From the NCBI GenBank assembly GCA_036783645.1, contig DAIPWT010000015.1, forward strand, positions 1 through 64,000: DNA of 64,000 nucleotides, in the 5' to 3' direction. Every line of letters begins with the position of its first letter. Positions within the stretch are counted from its first letter, which is position 1. The notes under the pieces were generated by a model. That model searched no databases and was not told the origin of the DNA. It saw only the letters and a program-made list of their open reading frames with translations. This document shows, one piece after another, positions 1 to 8,914 of the stretch. This stretch comes from UBA4732 sp002404095 (GTDB lineage Bacteria > Planctomycetota > Planctomycetia > Gemmatales > Gemmataceae). Position numbers and translations under genes: made by a program.

Positions 1-72
1 CCACAAGGGGGGAGGGAGCAGATCGGCGCGGATGCCTAAATCGGGAGGCACACCCCCCACCGCATTCCGCTC

Positions 73-101
73 TTGACACGCAAGCGGTCGCTTCCTATTG
101 T
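73..101 (+). promoter_or_regulatory. Sigma70-type promoter upstream of the P-ring-like lipoprotein gene
   Basis: TTGACA at 73-78 is a perfect -35 box. It is followed after exactly 17 bases by TATTGT at 96-101, which matches the -10 consensus at four of six positions. Transcription would start near 108, giving a leader of about 90 bases before the ATG at 196. Position and spacing are seen directly; promoter activity is inferred. Confidence 0.55.
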
Positions 102-195
102 CCGCCCCTCCAATGTTCTCTCCGTTTACGTCGTTGCGAAGCGGTCCGGCGTGGCGCCCGGCCCGCGCGGTACGCCATCGTTCGGGGGCGATCTC

Positions 196-1995
196 ATGAA
201 CCGTTGCGATTTGCACCACCTTCCACGGCGAACCTCTGCCGTGACGCTCTTTCCGGCGTTGGGAGTGCTGCTGCTGGGATTGGCCGGCTGCGTCGGAATG
301 CAGGCCGCACGCCTTCAATCCGGCGAAGAGAGCGACGCCGACCGCTACGGCGTCAAGACCATCGGCGATGTAACCACCGTCGGCAACGCCGACGCGTTGC
401 AGGCGGGCGGCGTCGGCCTGGTGGTCGATCTGGAGGGAACCGGCGGTGAACCGGCTAAAGACAACTACCGGACGGAACTCGAAGAGCTGTTGAATAAGAA
501 AGGCGTCAAGGACGTTAAAAGGGAGTTAGCGAATCCCAATCACGCCCTGGTCGTGGTGACGGCCATGATTCCGGCCGGCTCCGTCAAGGGCGATCCGATC
601 GACGTGGAGGTGACGCTGCCCGCCAAGTCCGGCAAGGCGACCAGCCTGCGCGGCGGCAAACTGTGCGAATGTATCCTTTTCAACTACGATTACACCAAAA
701 ATCTAAGCCCGGATTATCAAGGTTCTAATGTACCGCTCAAAGGACTTGACGTTGCCAAGTGCGAGGGGCCTGTGTTGGTGGGCGTCGGCGGCGGCGACGA
801 GGCCGCGCGCGTGAAGCGCGGCCGCATTTGGAGCGGCGGCCGCTGCAGCCGGCTTAGTCCCCTCGTCCTGCTTCTTAATCCGGGAGACCAGCAGGCCCGC
901 GTCGCCAGTCTTGTGGCCGACCGCATTAATGAAGCCTTCCGCGGCGGCCCCGGCGACACGCCCGACGGCAGCGCGGCCGTGGCCAAGAACAACCTCGCCA
1001 TCGAGCTGCACGTGCCGCCGGCATACCGACTCAATATGCCGCGCTACCTGCGCGTCGTTCGGTTCATTCCGTTGCAAGGATCGCCTGACCAGCCCGGCGC
1101 CAAGGAAGGCGACGCCCGTAGCTATCGCCAACGGTTGGCCGAGGACTTAGTCAATCCGGCGCGAACCGTGACGGCCTCGCTGCGTCTGGAAGCGCTCGGG
1201 CAAGAGAGCATTCCGTCACTGAAAGCCGGTTTGGAAGCCAAGCATCCGTTGGTACGCTTCTGCTCCGCCGAGGCGCTGGCCTACCTCGACTGCCCGGCCG
1301 GCGGCGAAGAACTCGGCCGTGACGTGGCCAAGCAGCCGTTACTGCGTGCATTCTCCCTGACCGCATTGGCCTCGCTGGACGAATCCGTATCGCACTTTCA
1401 ACTGCGCGACCTGCTGACTACTTCCTCTGACGCCGAGATACGGTACGGCGCCTTCCGCGCCCTTCGCGCCCTGGACGAAAGCGATTCCCTGGTGAAAGGG
1501 GAATTTCTGAACGAATCTTTCTGGCTGCATCGCGTGGCGCCGGACGCGGCGCCGTTGGTCCATGTTTCCACGACGCAGCGAGCCGAGATCGTGCTGTTCG
1601 GCGAAGAGCCGACGCTCAAGGCCCCGTTCTCTTTACTGGCCGGCGAGTTCGCGGTGACGGCCTCGGGGGACGAGGATCGCTGCACTGTGAGCCGCTTCCC
1701 CCCCCTCGGCGGTGTGAAGCGCGCCCAATGCTCCCTTGCGCTGGAGGAAGTGTTACGGAAGATGGCGGCCATGGGCGCTACCTATCCCGAGGCAATCGAA
1801 CTAGTGGAACAGGCCGACCGTTGTAGTTGTCTCAGCTGCCCGGCGTGCCGCGACGCGTTGCCTCATGCGGTGTCGGTGTTCGACCTGGCCAATTCGGGCA
1901 GGAGCAGTCTGGTCAGTCCTGAAGGCGAAGTCCTCGCCGCCCCGCAAGACCTCGGCACGACGCCGACGCTGTATAACACGAACGCGAAGAAGTAG
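196..1995 (+). CDS. FlgI (flagellar P-ring)-like lipoprotein with HEAT-like C-terminal part
   Basis: The predicted protein has 599 residues. I chose the ATG at 196 because it opens a lipoprotein signal peptide (LLLGLAGC lipobox), whereas the upstream in-frame extension has no signal character. Residues around 60-290 resemble the flagellar basal-body P-ring protein FlgI: GVGLVVDLEGTGG near the start, then a DPIDVEVTLPAKSGKATSLRGG stretch (read in two parts), then ARVASLVADRINEAF. Later residues contain alanine- and leucine-rich helical pairs like HEAT repeats, then a Cys-rich segment (CSCLSCPAC). A true FlgI is about 360 residues and is not a HEAT-containing lipoprotein. No flagellar gene is nearby, so a motor role is doubtful and an envelope role is more likely. 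The sigma70-type promoter at 73-101 probably drives it. Confidence 0.75.
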   Translation: MNRCDLHHLPRRTSAVTLFPALGVLLLGLAGCVGMQAARLQSGEESDADRYGVKTIGDVTTVGNADALQAGGVGLVVDLEGTGGEPAKDNYRTELEELLNKKGVKDVKRELANPNHALVVVTAMIPAGSVKGDPIDVEVTLPAKSGKATSLRGGKLCECILFNYDYTKNLSPDYQGSNVPLKGLDVAKCEGPVLVGVGGGDEAARVKRGRIWSGGRCSRLSPLVLLLNPGDQQARVASLVADRINEAFRGGPGDTPDGSAAVAKNNLAIELHVPPAYRLNMPRYLRVVRFIPLQGSPDQPGAKEGDARSYRQRLAEDLVNPARTVTASLRLEALGQESIPSLKAGLEAKHPLVRFCSAEALAYLDCPAGGEELGRDVAKQPLLRAFSLTALASLDESVSHFQLRDLLTTSSDAEIRYGAFRALRALDESDSLVKGEFLNESFWLHRVAPDAAPLVHVSTTQRAEIVLFGEEPTLKAPFSLLAGEFAVTASGDEDRCTVSRFPPLGGVKRAQCSLALEEVLRKMAAMGATYPEAIELVEQADRCSCLSCPACRDALPHAVSVFDLANSGRSSLVSPEGEVLAAPQDLGTTPTLYNTNAKK

Positions 1996-2022
1996 TCCGT
2001 AGTAAAGAAAAACCGGCTTGCT

Positions 2023-2085
2023 CATAAGTCCCATGAGTCCCATAGGTCCTATAGGACTTATAGGACTTATGGGACTTATGGGACT
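2023..2085. repeat. Seven 9-bp units in two inverted arrays upstream of smc
   Basis: The segment reads as three units of CATRRGTCC (2023, 2032, 2041) followed without a gap by four units of TATRGGACT (2050, 2059, 2068, 2077). The second type is close to the reverse complement of the first, so the whole folds into a hairpin with arms of about 27 bases. The outer bases GTCCGTAG near 1995-2002 and CTACGGAC near 2084-2091 can extend the pairing. It lies in the gap between the P-ring-like gene and smc and could act as a terminator or a dispersed palindromic element. The smc ribosome-binding site (CGGAG) lies just outside it. Confidence 0.85.
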
Positions 2086-2101
2086 ACGGACGGAGTATGC
2101 C

Positions 2102-5100
2102 ATGCTCAAGCGCCTGGAACTCGTGGGCTTCAAGAGCTTCGCGGATAAAACGGAGTTCCTATTTGCGCCAGGAGTGACCGGCATCGTTGGGCCGAACGGG
2201 TCAGGCAAGAGCAACGTGGTGGACGCCGTGCGCTGGGTGCTTGGCGAGCAGAGCGCCAAGAGCCTGCGCGGCGGTGAAATGACCGACGTGATCTTCAACG
2301 GCTCGGCCGCGCGGCGCAGCCTCGGCCTCGCCGAAGTGACCATGACGTTCGACAACCGGCGGCGGGTGCTGGCCACGGAGTCCGACGAGGTGCAGATCGG
2401 CCGTCGCCTCTACCGCGGCGGCGAGGGCGAATATCTCATCAACGGCAACATCTGCCGTCTCAAAGATATTAAAGACCTTTTTTTGGGGAGCGGCGCCGGG
2501 TCCGACGCTTACTGCATCATCGAGCAAGGCCGCGTGGACGTACTTTTGCAGGCTTCGACTAAGGACCGCCGCACCATCTTCGAGGAAGCCGCCGGCGTCA
2601 GCCGCTTTCGCGCCAAGAAAACCGAAACCCTGCGCCGGCTGGAGCGCGTCGATCAAAACCTGCAACGACTCAATGACATCGTGGAAGAGGTGGATAAGCA
2701 ATTGCGCGCGGTGCAGTTGCAGGCCGCCAAGGCGCAGCGGAACCAGGAGTACGCAGCACGGCTGAAAGAGCTGCGCGTCGCGCTGGGACTGAAAGAATTT
2801 CACCAACTAACCACATCGCTGGACGCGGAATCACGCACATTCGAGGCGCTGCGAACGGCCCTGCGTGAAGAGACGGAACAGTCCGACGCCCTGGAGCAAA
2901 ACCTACGCCAAATGGAAGAATCGTTGGCACGGCTGGATGCGGCTGTGCGCGAGCAGGAGACAGACCTCTCGGCGGCGCGGCAACAGATCACCGCCGAGGA
3001 GACGACGCTTGCTCACGGTTGGGCGCAAGCGGAGGAACTGGAAACGGAGTTGTCGCGCACGCGCCGGCGCCTGGCGGAGACGACGACGCACGCAGGCGCG
3101 CTGAGCCGGGCCGCGCTTGCCGCGGACGGCGAGGTGCAAAGCGCCGAGGCTGATGCGGCCGTGCAGCGCTGGGAAGTCCAACGGCTTGAAGAGGAAATAC
3201 GGGAGTTGGATAGTCGCCAGGAAGCGCTGCGCGAGCAAGTGCGGCGCGAGAAGGACGAACATTTGGAGTGTATGCGCCAGGCCGCTCGGCTGCAAAACGA
3301 CGCCGTCAGCTATCGGGCGCAAGTCGATAATCTGACACGGGAACGCCAGCGACTGCTCCAGCGCAGCGAACAGGCCGTGGAACATTTGGCGTCGCTCGAC
3401 CTGGAATTGCAGGAGCTAACGACGGCCGACGAGGCGTTGCAAGCGCGGTTGAGCGCCGCTCGCAAGGCATTGGCGGAGTTGCGGGAGGAGCGCGACCGGC
3501 TGGATCAGGCGCGGGAAGAAGCCATCCAGCGGGCGGCGGACCTTCGCGCCAAACGGAGCGGCCTTCTGAGTCGCATCGAGGTGTTGGAAGGTCTGGAAAG
3601 GAGCCGAGAAGGTTTCGGCGTCGGGGCGCGCGAGGTGTTCGCGCTGACGGAGCAGGCGGAACCGGGGCCGTGGCGCACCATCGCCGGTATCGTCGCCGAT
3701 TTCCTCACGGTGCGCCGCGAGTACGCCCCGCTCATTGACCTGGCCCTTGGGGACCGAGCGCAACGCTTTCTGGTGTACGACACGGACTTGTTGGCACAGG
3801 CGCTTCGGCAGCGGACGCAGCCGTTTTCCAGCCGCGTCAGCTTCCTGCCGCTCCCCGACGAGAAACCGCAAGCGGAAAGCGAGGAGACGCGCGTCGCCTG
3901 GGGACGCCGGCCCACATCCCCCGTTGGGGGTGTGTTGACGCCCGCCGAACAGGTTGTGCGTTGCGAAGATCCACGATTCGCGGATCTGCCGGGTCGGCTG
4001 TTAGGGCGGACCCTGATCGTGCGCGACCTCGCGGCCGCGCGGGCCGCGGCGGCGCAGCTAGAGGGTTGCCGATGTGTCACGCTGCACGGCGAACTGCTGG
4101 AAACGGACGGTACTTTGACGGTCGGCGAACATCACGCCGGGGCCGGCATCCTATCACGGAAAAGCGAGTTGCGCGACCTGCGCGAGCAACAGAGCGTACT
4201 GGACCTACGCTTGGCCGAACTGGAGCGCGACCTGGCGGACCTGCGCGAGCGCGTGGCGGCGTTGGACGACCGCATTGGCCGACAGCAGTTGGAGATCGAC
4301 GTACTTGCGGACCAGTCGGCCGACCTGCGCGAGCGCACCGGCCAGCGGCGCCAACGGCGCGAGGGGCTGCACGAAGAGGTCACGGTCAGCCGTTCGGAGA
4401 TCACGGGGCTGGAACAGGAAATCCAGACATTGGATGCGTCCTGGCGCCAGGCCCGCGACGAAGCGGCGAAGGCCGAGGCTCACGTGCAAGCGCTGCAATC
4501 CCGGCTGGAAACGGCCGAACGCGAAATCCGCGAGGGCGACGGCTTACGGCTACGGCGTCAGCGGGACGCGACGACGGCCAAAGTGGCGTTGGCCCAAGTG
4601 GACGAGCGCTTGACCGGATACCGCGCTCGGCATGAACAGTTAGAAACGGACTTACGCCAGCGTGAAAGGGAGCGATTGCAGGCCGAACAGCAGTTGGAGA
4701 ATTCCCGTCAACGCGGGTACGAAAATCAGCGAACGCTGCTGCAAACGTCGTCGGCGTTGGCGTTATGGTATTTGCGGAAAGAGGCGGCCGAAGGGGCGTT
4801 GGCCGAACGCGCCGGCGAGCGCGATCGCGTACACCAGGAAAAGAACCGTCGCGGCGAGGAGGCGCAGACCAACCGCGGCGGCTGGCGCGAGCGCCAAGAA
4901 CAGGCTCACGCCCGCGAATTGGTTGTCAACGACCTACGCCATAGCCGCGATGCCCTGTGCGACCGGCTGCGCGAGGATTATCAACTGGAACTGGCCGCGG
5001 CCTACGACCAACCCGATTCGCCGTTCCCCGTTCTCAATAACCCGGAGGCCGCGGAGGAAGAGATCGCCGAGTTGCGCCGCAAACTTAGCCGGTTGGGCAG

Positions 5101-5728
5101 CGTCAACATCGACGCGATTCAAGAGTTAAGCGATCTGGAAATTCGGTCGGGAACTCTGCGGATGCAGTATGACGACCTGGCGGCGGCACAGCGGTCGCTG
5201 CAGGAGATCATCGCGAGGATCAATACGGACAGCCAACGGTTGTTTTTAGAAACGTTCACGGTGGTACGGACACACTTTCAGGAGTTGTTCCGCAAACTGT
5301 TCGGCGGCGGCATGGCGGACGTGATCTTGGAGGATCAGACGGACGTTCTGGAGAGCGGCATCGAGATCGTGGCCCGGCCGCCGGGCAAGGAGTTGCGGAG
5401 CATCTCATTGATGAGCGGCGGCGAAAAGACGATGACGGCGGTGGCGCTGCTGCTGGCGATCTTCCAGAGCAAACCAAGCCCATTTTGCATCTTAGATGAG
5501 GTGGACGCGGCACTCGACGAGGCTAACGTCGGCCGTTTCACCAGCGTCCTGCGCGAGTTTTTGGACAGGTCGCAGTTCATCCTCATTACGCACTCGAAGC
5601 GAACGATGGCGTGCGCTGATGTGCTGTATGGCGTGACGATGCAGGAGTCGGGCGTGTCGCGGCGGATTGCCGTGCGGTTCGAGGACTGGCCGGATGAAGA
5701 GCGGAAGCCGGCGGAATTGGCGGCGTGA
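2102..5728 (+). CDS. smc: Chromosome segregation SMC ATPase
   Basis: The predicted protein has 1,208 residues, the usual size for a bacterial SMC. It condenses and segregates chromosomes as a coiled-coil dimer, normally with ScpA and ScpB, neither of which is in this window. The N-terminal ATPase half starts MLKRLELVGFKSFADKT and has Walker A GPNGSGKSN at residues 30-38. Two long Glu/Arg/Gln-rich coiled-coil arms flank a hinge at roughly residues 510-690. The C-terminal half has the ABC signature LMSGGEKTMTAVALL and Walker B FCILDEVDAALDEANV. The ATG at 2102 has a GGAG box upstream and begins exactly at the conserved SMC N-terminus. A longer in-frame extension would translate the upstream palindromic array and is rejected. 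Confidence 0.97.
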   Translation: MLKRLELVGFKSFADKTEFLFAPGVTGIVGPNGSGKSNVVDAVRWVLGEQSAKSLRGGEMTDVIFNGSAARRSLGLAEVTMTFDNRRRVLATESDEVQIGRRLYRGGEGEYLINGNICRLKDIKDLFLGSGAGSDAYCIIEQGRVDVLLQASTKDRRTIFEEAAGVSRFRAKKTETLRRLERVDQNLQRLNDIVEEVDKQLRAVQLQAAKAQRNQEYAARLKELRVALGLKEFHQLTTSLDAESRTFEALRTALREETEQSDALEQNLRQMEESLARLDAAVREQETDLSAARQQITAEETTLAHGWAQAEELETELSRTRRRLAETTTHAGALSRAALAADGEVQSAEADAAVQRWEVQRLEEEIRELDSRQEALREQVRREKDEHLECMRQAARLQNDAVSYRAQVDNLTRERQRLLQRSEQAVEHLASLDLELQELTTADEALQARLSAARKALAELREERDRLDQAREEAIQRAADLRAKRSGLLSRIEVLEGLERSREGFGVGAREVFALTEQAEPGPWRTIAGIVADFLTVRREYAPLIDLALGDRAQRFLVYDTDLLAQALRQRTQPFSSRVSFLPLPDEKPQAESEETRVAWGRRPTSPVGGVLTPAEQVVRCEDPRFADLPGRLLGRTLIVRDLAAARAAAAQLEGCRCVTLHGELLETDGTLTVGEHHAGAGILSRKSELRDLREQQSVLDLRLAELERDLADLRERVAALDDRIGRQQLEIDVLADQSADLRERTGQRRQRREGLHEEVTVSRSEITGLEQEIQTLDASWRQARDEAAKAEAHVQALQSRLETAEREIREGDGLRLRRQRDATTAKVALAQVDERLTGYRARHEQLETDLRQRERERLQAEQQLENSRQRGYENQRTLLQTSSALALWYLRKEAAEGALAERAGERDRVHQEKNRRGEEAQTNRGGWRERQEQAHARELVVNDLRHSRDALCDRLREDYQLELAAAYDQPDSPFPVLNNPEAAEEEIAELRRKLSRLGSVNIDAIQELSDLEIRSGTLRMQYDDLAAAQRSLQEIIARINTDSQRLFLETFTVVRTHFQELFRKLFGGGMADVILEDQTDVLESGIEIVARPPGKELRSISLMSGGEKTMTAVALLLAIFQSKPSPFCILDEVDAALDEANVGRFTSVLREFLDRSQFILITHSKRTMACADVLYGVTMQESGVSRRIAVRFEDWPDEERKPAELAA

Positions 5729-5834
5729 CGACGAGCCGCATTCCTGAATTTCCTGGCGGTCCGGACGGAATAACGCACTACAGCCTATTATGTGGCAGGC
5801 TTACCGACGCGACTGGTTCGGCGTCGTCAGTTCG

Positions 5835-6137
5835 TCAGCTTGGGATCTTCGGCTCCCGTCGGGCAGAGTGCCAGACCGTGAGGATTTCGACTCGCCGCTT
5901 TTCTTCCATCACACGGTAGAAAATGCGGTATTGTCGGCAGAGAATCTCTCGCGCTTGGCCGGTTCGATCTCGTTCGTAAGTCGGCCCGATCAGGCGGAAG
6001 CGGGCCAACACTTCTACCGACTCAAGCAAATCGGCGCGCAGCGACTCCGCAATAGTTGGGCTGTGACGGGCCGCCGTTCGCACGATTTGCTCCAAGTCGG
6101 CGACGGCGGGCTCCGTCCAGACTACTTCCCAGTCCAT
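5835..6137 (-). CDS. RelE/ParE-family toxin
   Basis: The predicted protein has 100 residues. It matches the ParE/RelE fold pattern: an N-terminal WEVVWTEPAVADLEQIV helix-strand start, a central SLRADLLESVEVLARFRLIGPTY segment, and the C-terminal REILCRQYRIFYRVMEEKRRVEILTVWHSAR strands (two conserved blocks joined) typical of the family. Such toxins inhibit gyrase or cleave mRNA; which applies here cannot be told. The gene overlaps the upstream antitoxin gene by 16 bases, which indicates translational coupling and a type II toxin-antitoxin operon. It lies in the opposite direction to smc. Confidence 0.88.
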   Translation of the reverse strand: MDWEVVWTEPAVADLEQIVRTAARHSPTIAESLRADLLESVEVLARFRLIGPTYERDRTGQAREILCRQYRIFYRVMEEKRRVEILTVWHSARREPKIPS

Positions 6138-6334
6138 GACGCTGACCTCAGCTTGATTTCAGCGTGTGTGAGAGTCCGACCCGCGTCCGCCGCCGCCGCA
6201 CCCCGCTGAATCGCAGCTAGGATCGCGATTTCTTCGCTGATCTCGTCGAGCGTGGCCGACTCGGGCATTCGCTGCAAGGCGTTGAAGGCAATTTGCTTGT
6301 CAGTTCCGGCGAGCATCTCCACAGACATCGGCAT
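6122..6334 (-). CDS. Antitoxin partner of the ParE-type toxin
   Basis: The predicted protein has 70 residues when started at the ATG at 6334; a slightly longer start at 6370 and a shorter one at 6328 are also possible. It contains NALQRMPESATLDEISEEI followed by an acidic/alanine helix and AGRTLTHAEIKLRSASW. This is the common short antitoxin layout seen with ParE-type toxins: a DNA-binding or dimerisation N-terminus, then a toxin-wrapping helix ending in a [TS]HE/A-K motif. It precedes and overlaps the toxin gene, as expected for a self-repressing toxin-antitoxin operon. Confidence 0.82.
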   Translation of the reverse strand: MPMSVEMLAGTDKQIAFNALQRMPESATLDEISEEIAILAAIQRGAAAADAGRTLTHAEIKLRSASWTGK

Positions 6335-6803
6335 CTCCAGTCCAAGACATCGGAGTAACCATTCGACCACTACCGCAATTTTGCCCGCGCACCAGCCTCG
6401 TCACAAGGCGCATTGCCACTTGTCGTCGGCGAACGACCTAGTTCAGCAGCCGACGCGGAAGATGAGACGTTGAAGCACGAAAACGCTAATTGCCGCCGGG
6501 ATTAGGCGCGGAGACTTGTCAGGATCGGCTAGTCTTGCTAATTGTTCAGCCGCAAACTGCATTCGTCCTGCTCGAAAGGGACCTGTAAATCCCGGGCCCC
6601 CGTAACCTATCCCCCGCGATTCATGCATCCTACTGCCCATTTCAACCCCGCGAATCTTGCCCGTCAAGCCGAAAACCAGAAAGCGGCTCCGATTGTGAGG
6701 CACAGATAGGAAAATTAGAAAAACGTATAGGAATCCTCGGCCTTTTCGCCCTGCGCCCCGCCTTCAACGCCAGTTCCAGCGCACCCCAGCAGCGGCCCGC
6801 GCC
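6335..6803. other. Non-coding or decayed stretch
   Basis: I see no convincing gene here. A leftward 86-codon ORF at 6443-6703 has no recognisable motif, no good ribosome-binding site and atypical composition, so it is not called. The stretch probably holds the toxin-antitoxin promoter next to 6335 and the 3' region of the esterase gene. Confidence 0.4.
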
Positions 6804-7718
6804 TCACTTTTTTGCCTGACGCTCCCCCACGAATTCTAGTAACGCCTTCGCGCAGGGGTCGTCGTCTTTGGTTGTCTTGCCGATGATGTTGATATGGTTG
6901 CGATCCGTAATCTTCAGCGTCTCGGCGGAGACTCCCTTTGCTTTCAGCGCTTTGCAAAACTCCTCCGACATCGCGTCACAATACGGAAAATCATGGTCTG
7001 CATAGACGATGAAGAACGGCGGGCAGCCCCCATGTACGTGGTTGATTGGGCCGGCATTCTTGCGCTCCACGGGATCCTTGCCGAAAACTTCATTGAACAG
7101 GTTGTCGGGGATGCCGTATACGCCGCTGATCGGCATGACAGCCTTCACGTTCTTTAATGATAGACCCTCTGCTTTGAGATAGCTCTCGTCCGTCGCCAGC
7201 AGTGAAACCAGATGACCGCCGGCCGAGTGACCACACAGGAACAAGTCATCCGTTCGGCCGCCGTAGTCGGCGATGTGCTTGTACGTCCAAGCGAAGGCGC
7301 GGGCCACATCTTTGATGTGTTCGGGATGCCGCACGCCCGGCGACAGGCGGTAGTTGGTGACAACGGCGCCGATGCCGTGACGCGCGAACATCTTGCCCAC
7401 GCCCTCGTAAATGCCAAAGAAGATTTTGTCGCCGAACACCCAGCCGCCGCCGTGAACGAACATCACCACGGGGAAATCGGTCTTACCTTTCGGCAAATAA
7501 AGGTCTAGTTTGTGCTTGATCTTGTCGGCGTCCGCGCCGTCATAGTAGGTAAGGTCGTGCTTGATCTCGACTTCGTAGCGCATATTCTCTGAGGGCGTTG
7601 AAGGAGCGGCCGGTTTGTCCAGCGCTTCCCCGGCAAGCGCCGGTGAACGGCCACAACCCGTAAGAAAGGGGACAACCCCGACCAAGCATATCCAACTCGT
7701 CAGGACGCGGAGATTCAT
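6804..7718 (-). CDS. Lipoprotein alpha/beta-hydrolase (carboxylesterase/kynurenine-formamidase-like)
   Basis: The predicted protein has 304 residues from the ATG at 7718, which opens a lipoprotein signal (VVPFLTGC). It has the alpha/beta-hydrolase fold with the oxyanion-hole motif HGGGW around residue 100, the nucleophile elbow GHSAGG around residue 180, and a late His in DRNHINI as the likely catalytic base. The Asp in YADHDFP may complete the triad. The BD-FAE / alpha-beta hydrolase fold-3 families contain small-ester hydrolases, but the substrate cannot be told. A much longer ORF upstream is open only because of high GC. It is divergent from the PIG-L gene, with about 177 bases between the two starts for promoters. 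Confidence 0.85.
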   Translation of the reverse strand: MNLRVLTSWICLVGVVPFLTGCGRSPALAGEALDKPAAPSTPSENMRYEVEIKHDLTYYDGADADKIKHKLDLYLPKGKTDFPVVMFVHGGGWVFGDKIFFGIYEGVGKMFARHGIGAVVTNYRLSPGVRHPEHIKDVARAFAWTYKHIADYGGRTDDLFLCGHSAGGHLVSLLATDESYLKAEGLSLKNVKAVMPISGVYGIPDNLFNEVFGKDPVERKNAGPINHVHGGCPPFFIVYADHDFPYCDAMSEEFCKALKAKGVSAETLKITDRNHINIIGKTTKDDDPCAKALLEFVGERQAKK

Positions 7719-7895
7719 GGCAGTGATCCTTTGGGTGATTTTCATTTCTACAGAATATCGCCGGCGCGAAAGTGCGGTCAAGCGCTTTGGCGTCCAGCTG
7801 AACAGCAAGGTCCGTGCCGAAGCGCAGCCATAACGGTGGGGCCGGATACACTGGTTAAACCACCTAGGTAAGTGACGCCAGGAACAGGAGAGCAT

Positions 7896-8777
7896 ATGAC
7901 CGCGCCCCGCATTCTCGTCCTCGGCGCCCATCCCGACGACGCCGATCTCAAGGCCGGCGGTACGGCTTCCAAGTGGCGGCGCCTCGGCTATGAGGTCAAG
8001 CTCGTCAGCGTCACCGACGGCGGCGCCGGCCACCAAACGCACCACGGCCCCGACCTGACGCGACGCCGCCGCGACGAAGCGCAAGCCGCCGGCGCCGTCA
8101 TCGGCGCGGCCTATGACGTACTCGATCATCCCGACGGCGCCTTGCTGCCGACGCTGGAAGCGCGGGGGAAACTGATCCGCCTTATCCGTGGTTTTCACCC
8201 CGACCTGATCCTGACGCATCGGCCCAACGACTACCATCCCGACCACCGTTACACATCCGTATTGGTTCAGGACGCCGCCTACATGATTACAGTGCCGGCC
8301 GTGTGTCCCGACGCGCCGCACCTGGAAGCCAACCCGGTCATCCTGTACTTCTCCGACGACTTCCGCAAGCCGGCGCCGTTTACCCCCGACGTGATCGTGG
8401 ACATCGGCGATGAACTAAGTCGTATGATGGATATGCTGCATTGCCATGCCTCGCAGTTTTACGAATGGCTGCCTTATAACGGCGGCTATGCGGCGGATGT
8501 GCCGGTGGACGCCGCCGCTCGGCGATCTTGGCTTGAGGAGCGCATACGCCGCCGTTTGCGCCCGCTGGCTGATCGCTGGCGGAGCCAACTCCTGTCCACC
8601 TACGGCGAGGACCACGGCCGGCGTATCGAGTACGTCGAGGCGTTCGAGGCATCGGAATACGGCGCCGCGTTAGACGCCGCGGTGCGAGCGCGATTGTTTC
8701 CGTTTGTGCCGACGGCGACGCAAGTCGTCGAGGAACGCGCGGGGCCGGAGTGGCCTGACGTGCGCGTAGACGATTGA
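7896..8777 (+). CDS. PIG-L family GlcNAc-type deacetylase
   Basis: The predicted protein has 293 residues from the ATG at 7896, with an AACAGGAG ribosome-binding site. The N-terminal metal-binding motif AHPDDAD (residues 11-17) and the later HRPNDYHPDHR block (around residue 110) are the zinc ligands of the PIG-L/LmbE family. That family removes acetyl groups from N-acetylglucosaminyl compounds. In planctomycetes such genes occur in many copies, so the substrate is unknown. A perfect 15-bp hairpin (8779-8813) begins right after the stop codon. Confidence 0.9.
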   Translation: MTAPRILVLGAHPDDADLKAGGTASKWRRLGYEVKLVSVTDGGAGHQTHHGPDLTRRRRDEAQAAGAVIGAAYDVLDHPDGALLPTLEARGKLIRLIRGFHPDLILTHRPNDYHPDHRYTSVLVQDAAYMITVPAVCPDAPHLEANPVILYFSDDFRKPAPFTPDVIVDIGDELSRMMDMLHCHASQFYEWLPYNGGYAADVPVDAAARRSWLEERIRRRLRPLADRWRSQLLSTYGEDHGRRIEYVEAFEASEYGAALDAAVRARLFPFVPTATQVVEERAGPEWPDVRVDD

Positions 8778-8778
8778 T

Positions 8779-8813
8779 CTGGCTCCCTCCCCCCTTGCGG
8801 GGGAGGGAGCCAG
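8779..8813. repeat. Perfect 15-bp hairpin behind the PIG-L gene
   Basis: The arms CTGGCTCCCTCCCCC (8779-8793) and its exact complement (8799-8813) enclose a five-base loop. No U-run follows, so it may be a palindromic repeat or an mRNA 3'-end stabiliser rather than a classic rho-independent terminator. Confidence 0.75.
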
Positions 8814-8914
8814 AGGACGGCTGCGCATTTTCTTCAGCGGGGCAAGCCCGCGCGCCGATGCTACAGGAAGCGAGGCGTCAGGTTTTCCGCAGCCGCTCCC
8901 GGAGTCCCCGCATC

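Noticed and set aside
1698..1705. C8 run inside the P-ring-like gene as a third contingency tract
   Set aside because: The frame is intact across it and the run is shorter than the two tracts that coincide with frame breaks.
2018..2101. N-terminal extension of SMC rich in SPIGPIGLMGLMG-like residues
   Set aside because: It is only a translation of the palindromic 9-bp array. The true start at 2102 matches the conserved SMC N-terminus.
6443..6703. Leftward 86-codon ORF between the toxin-antitoxin pair and the esterase
   Set aside because: No motif, no convincing ribosome-binding site, and no coding-like composition.
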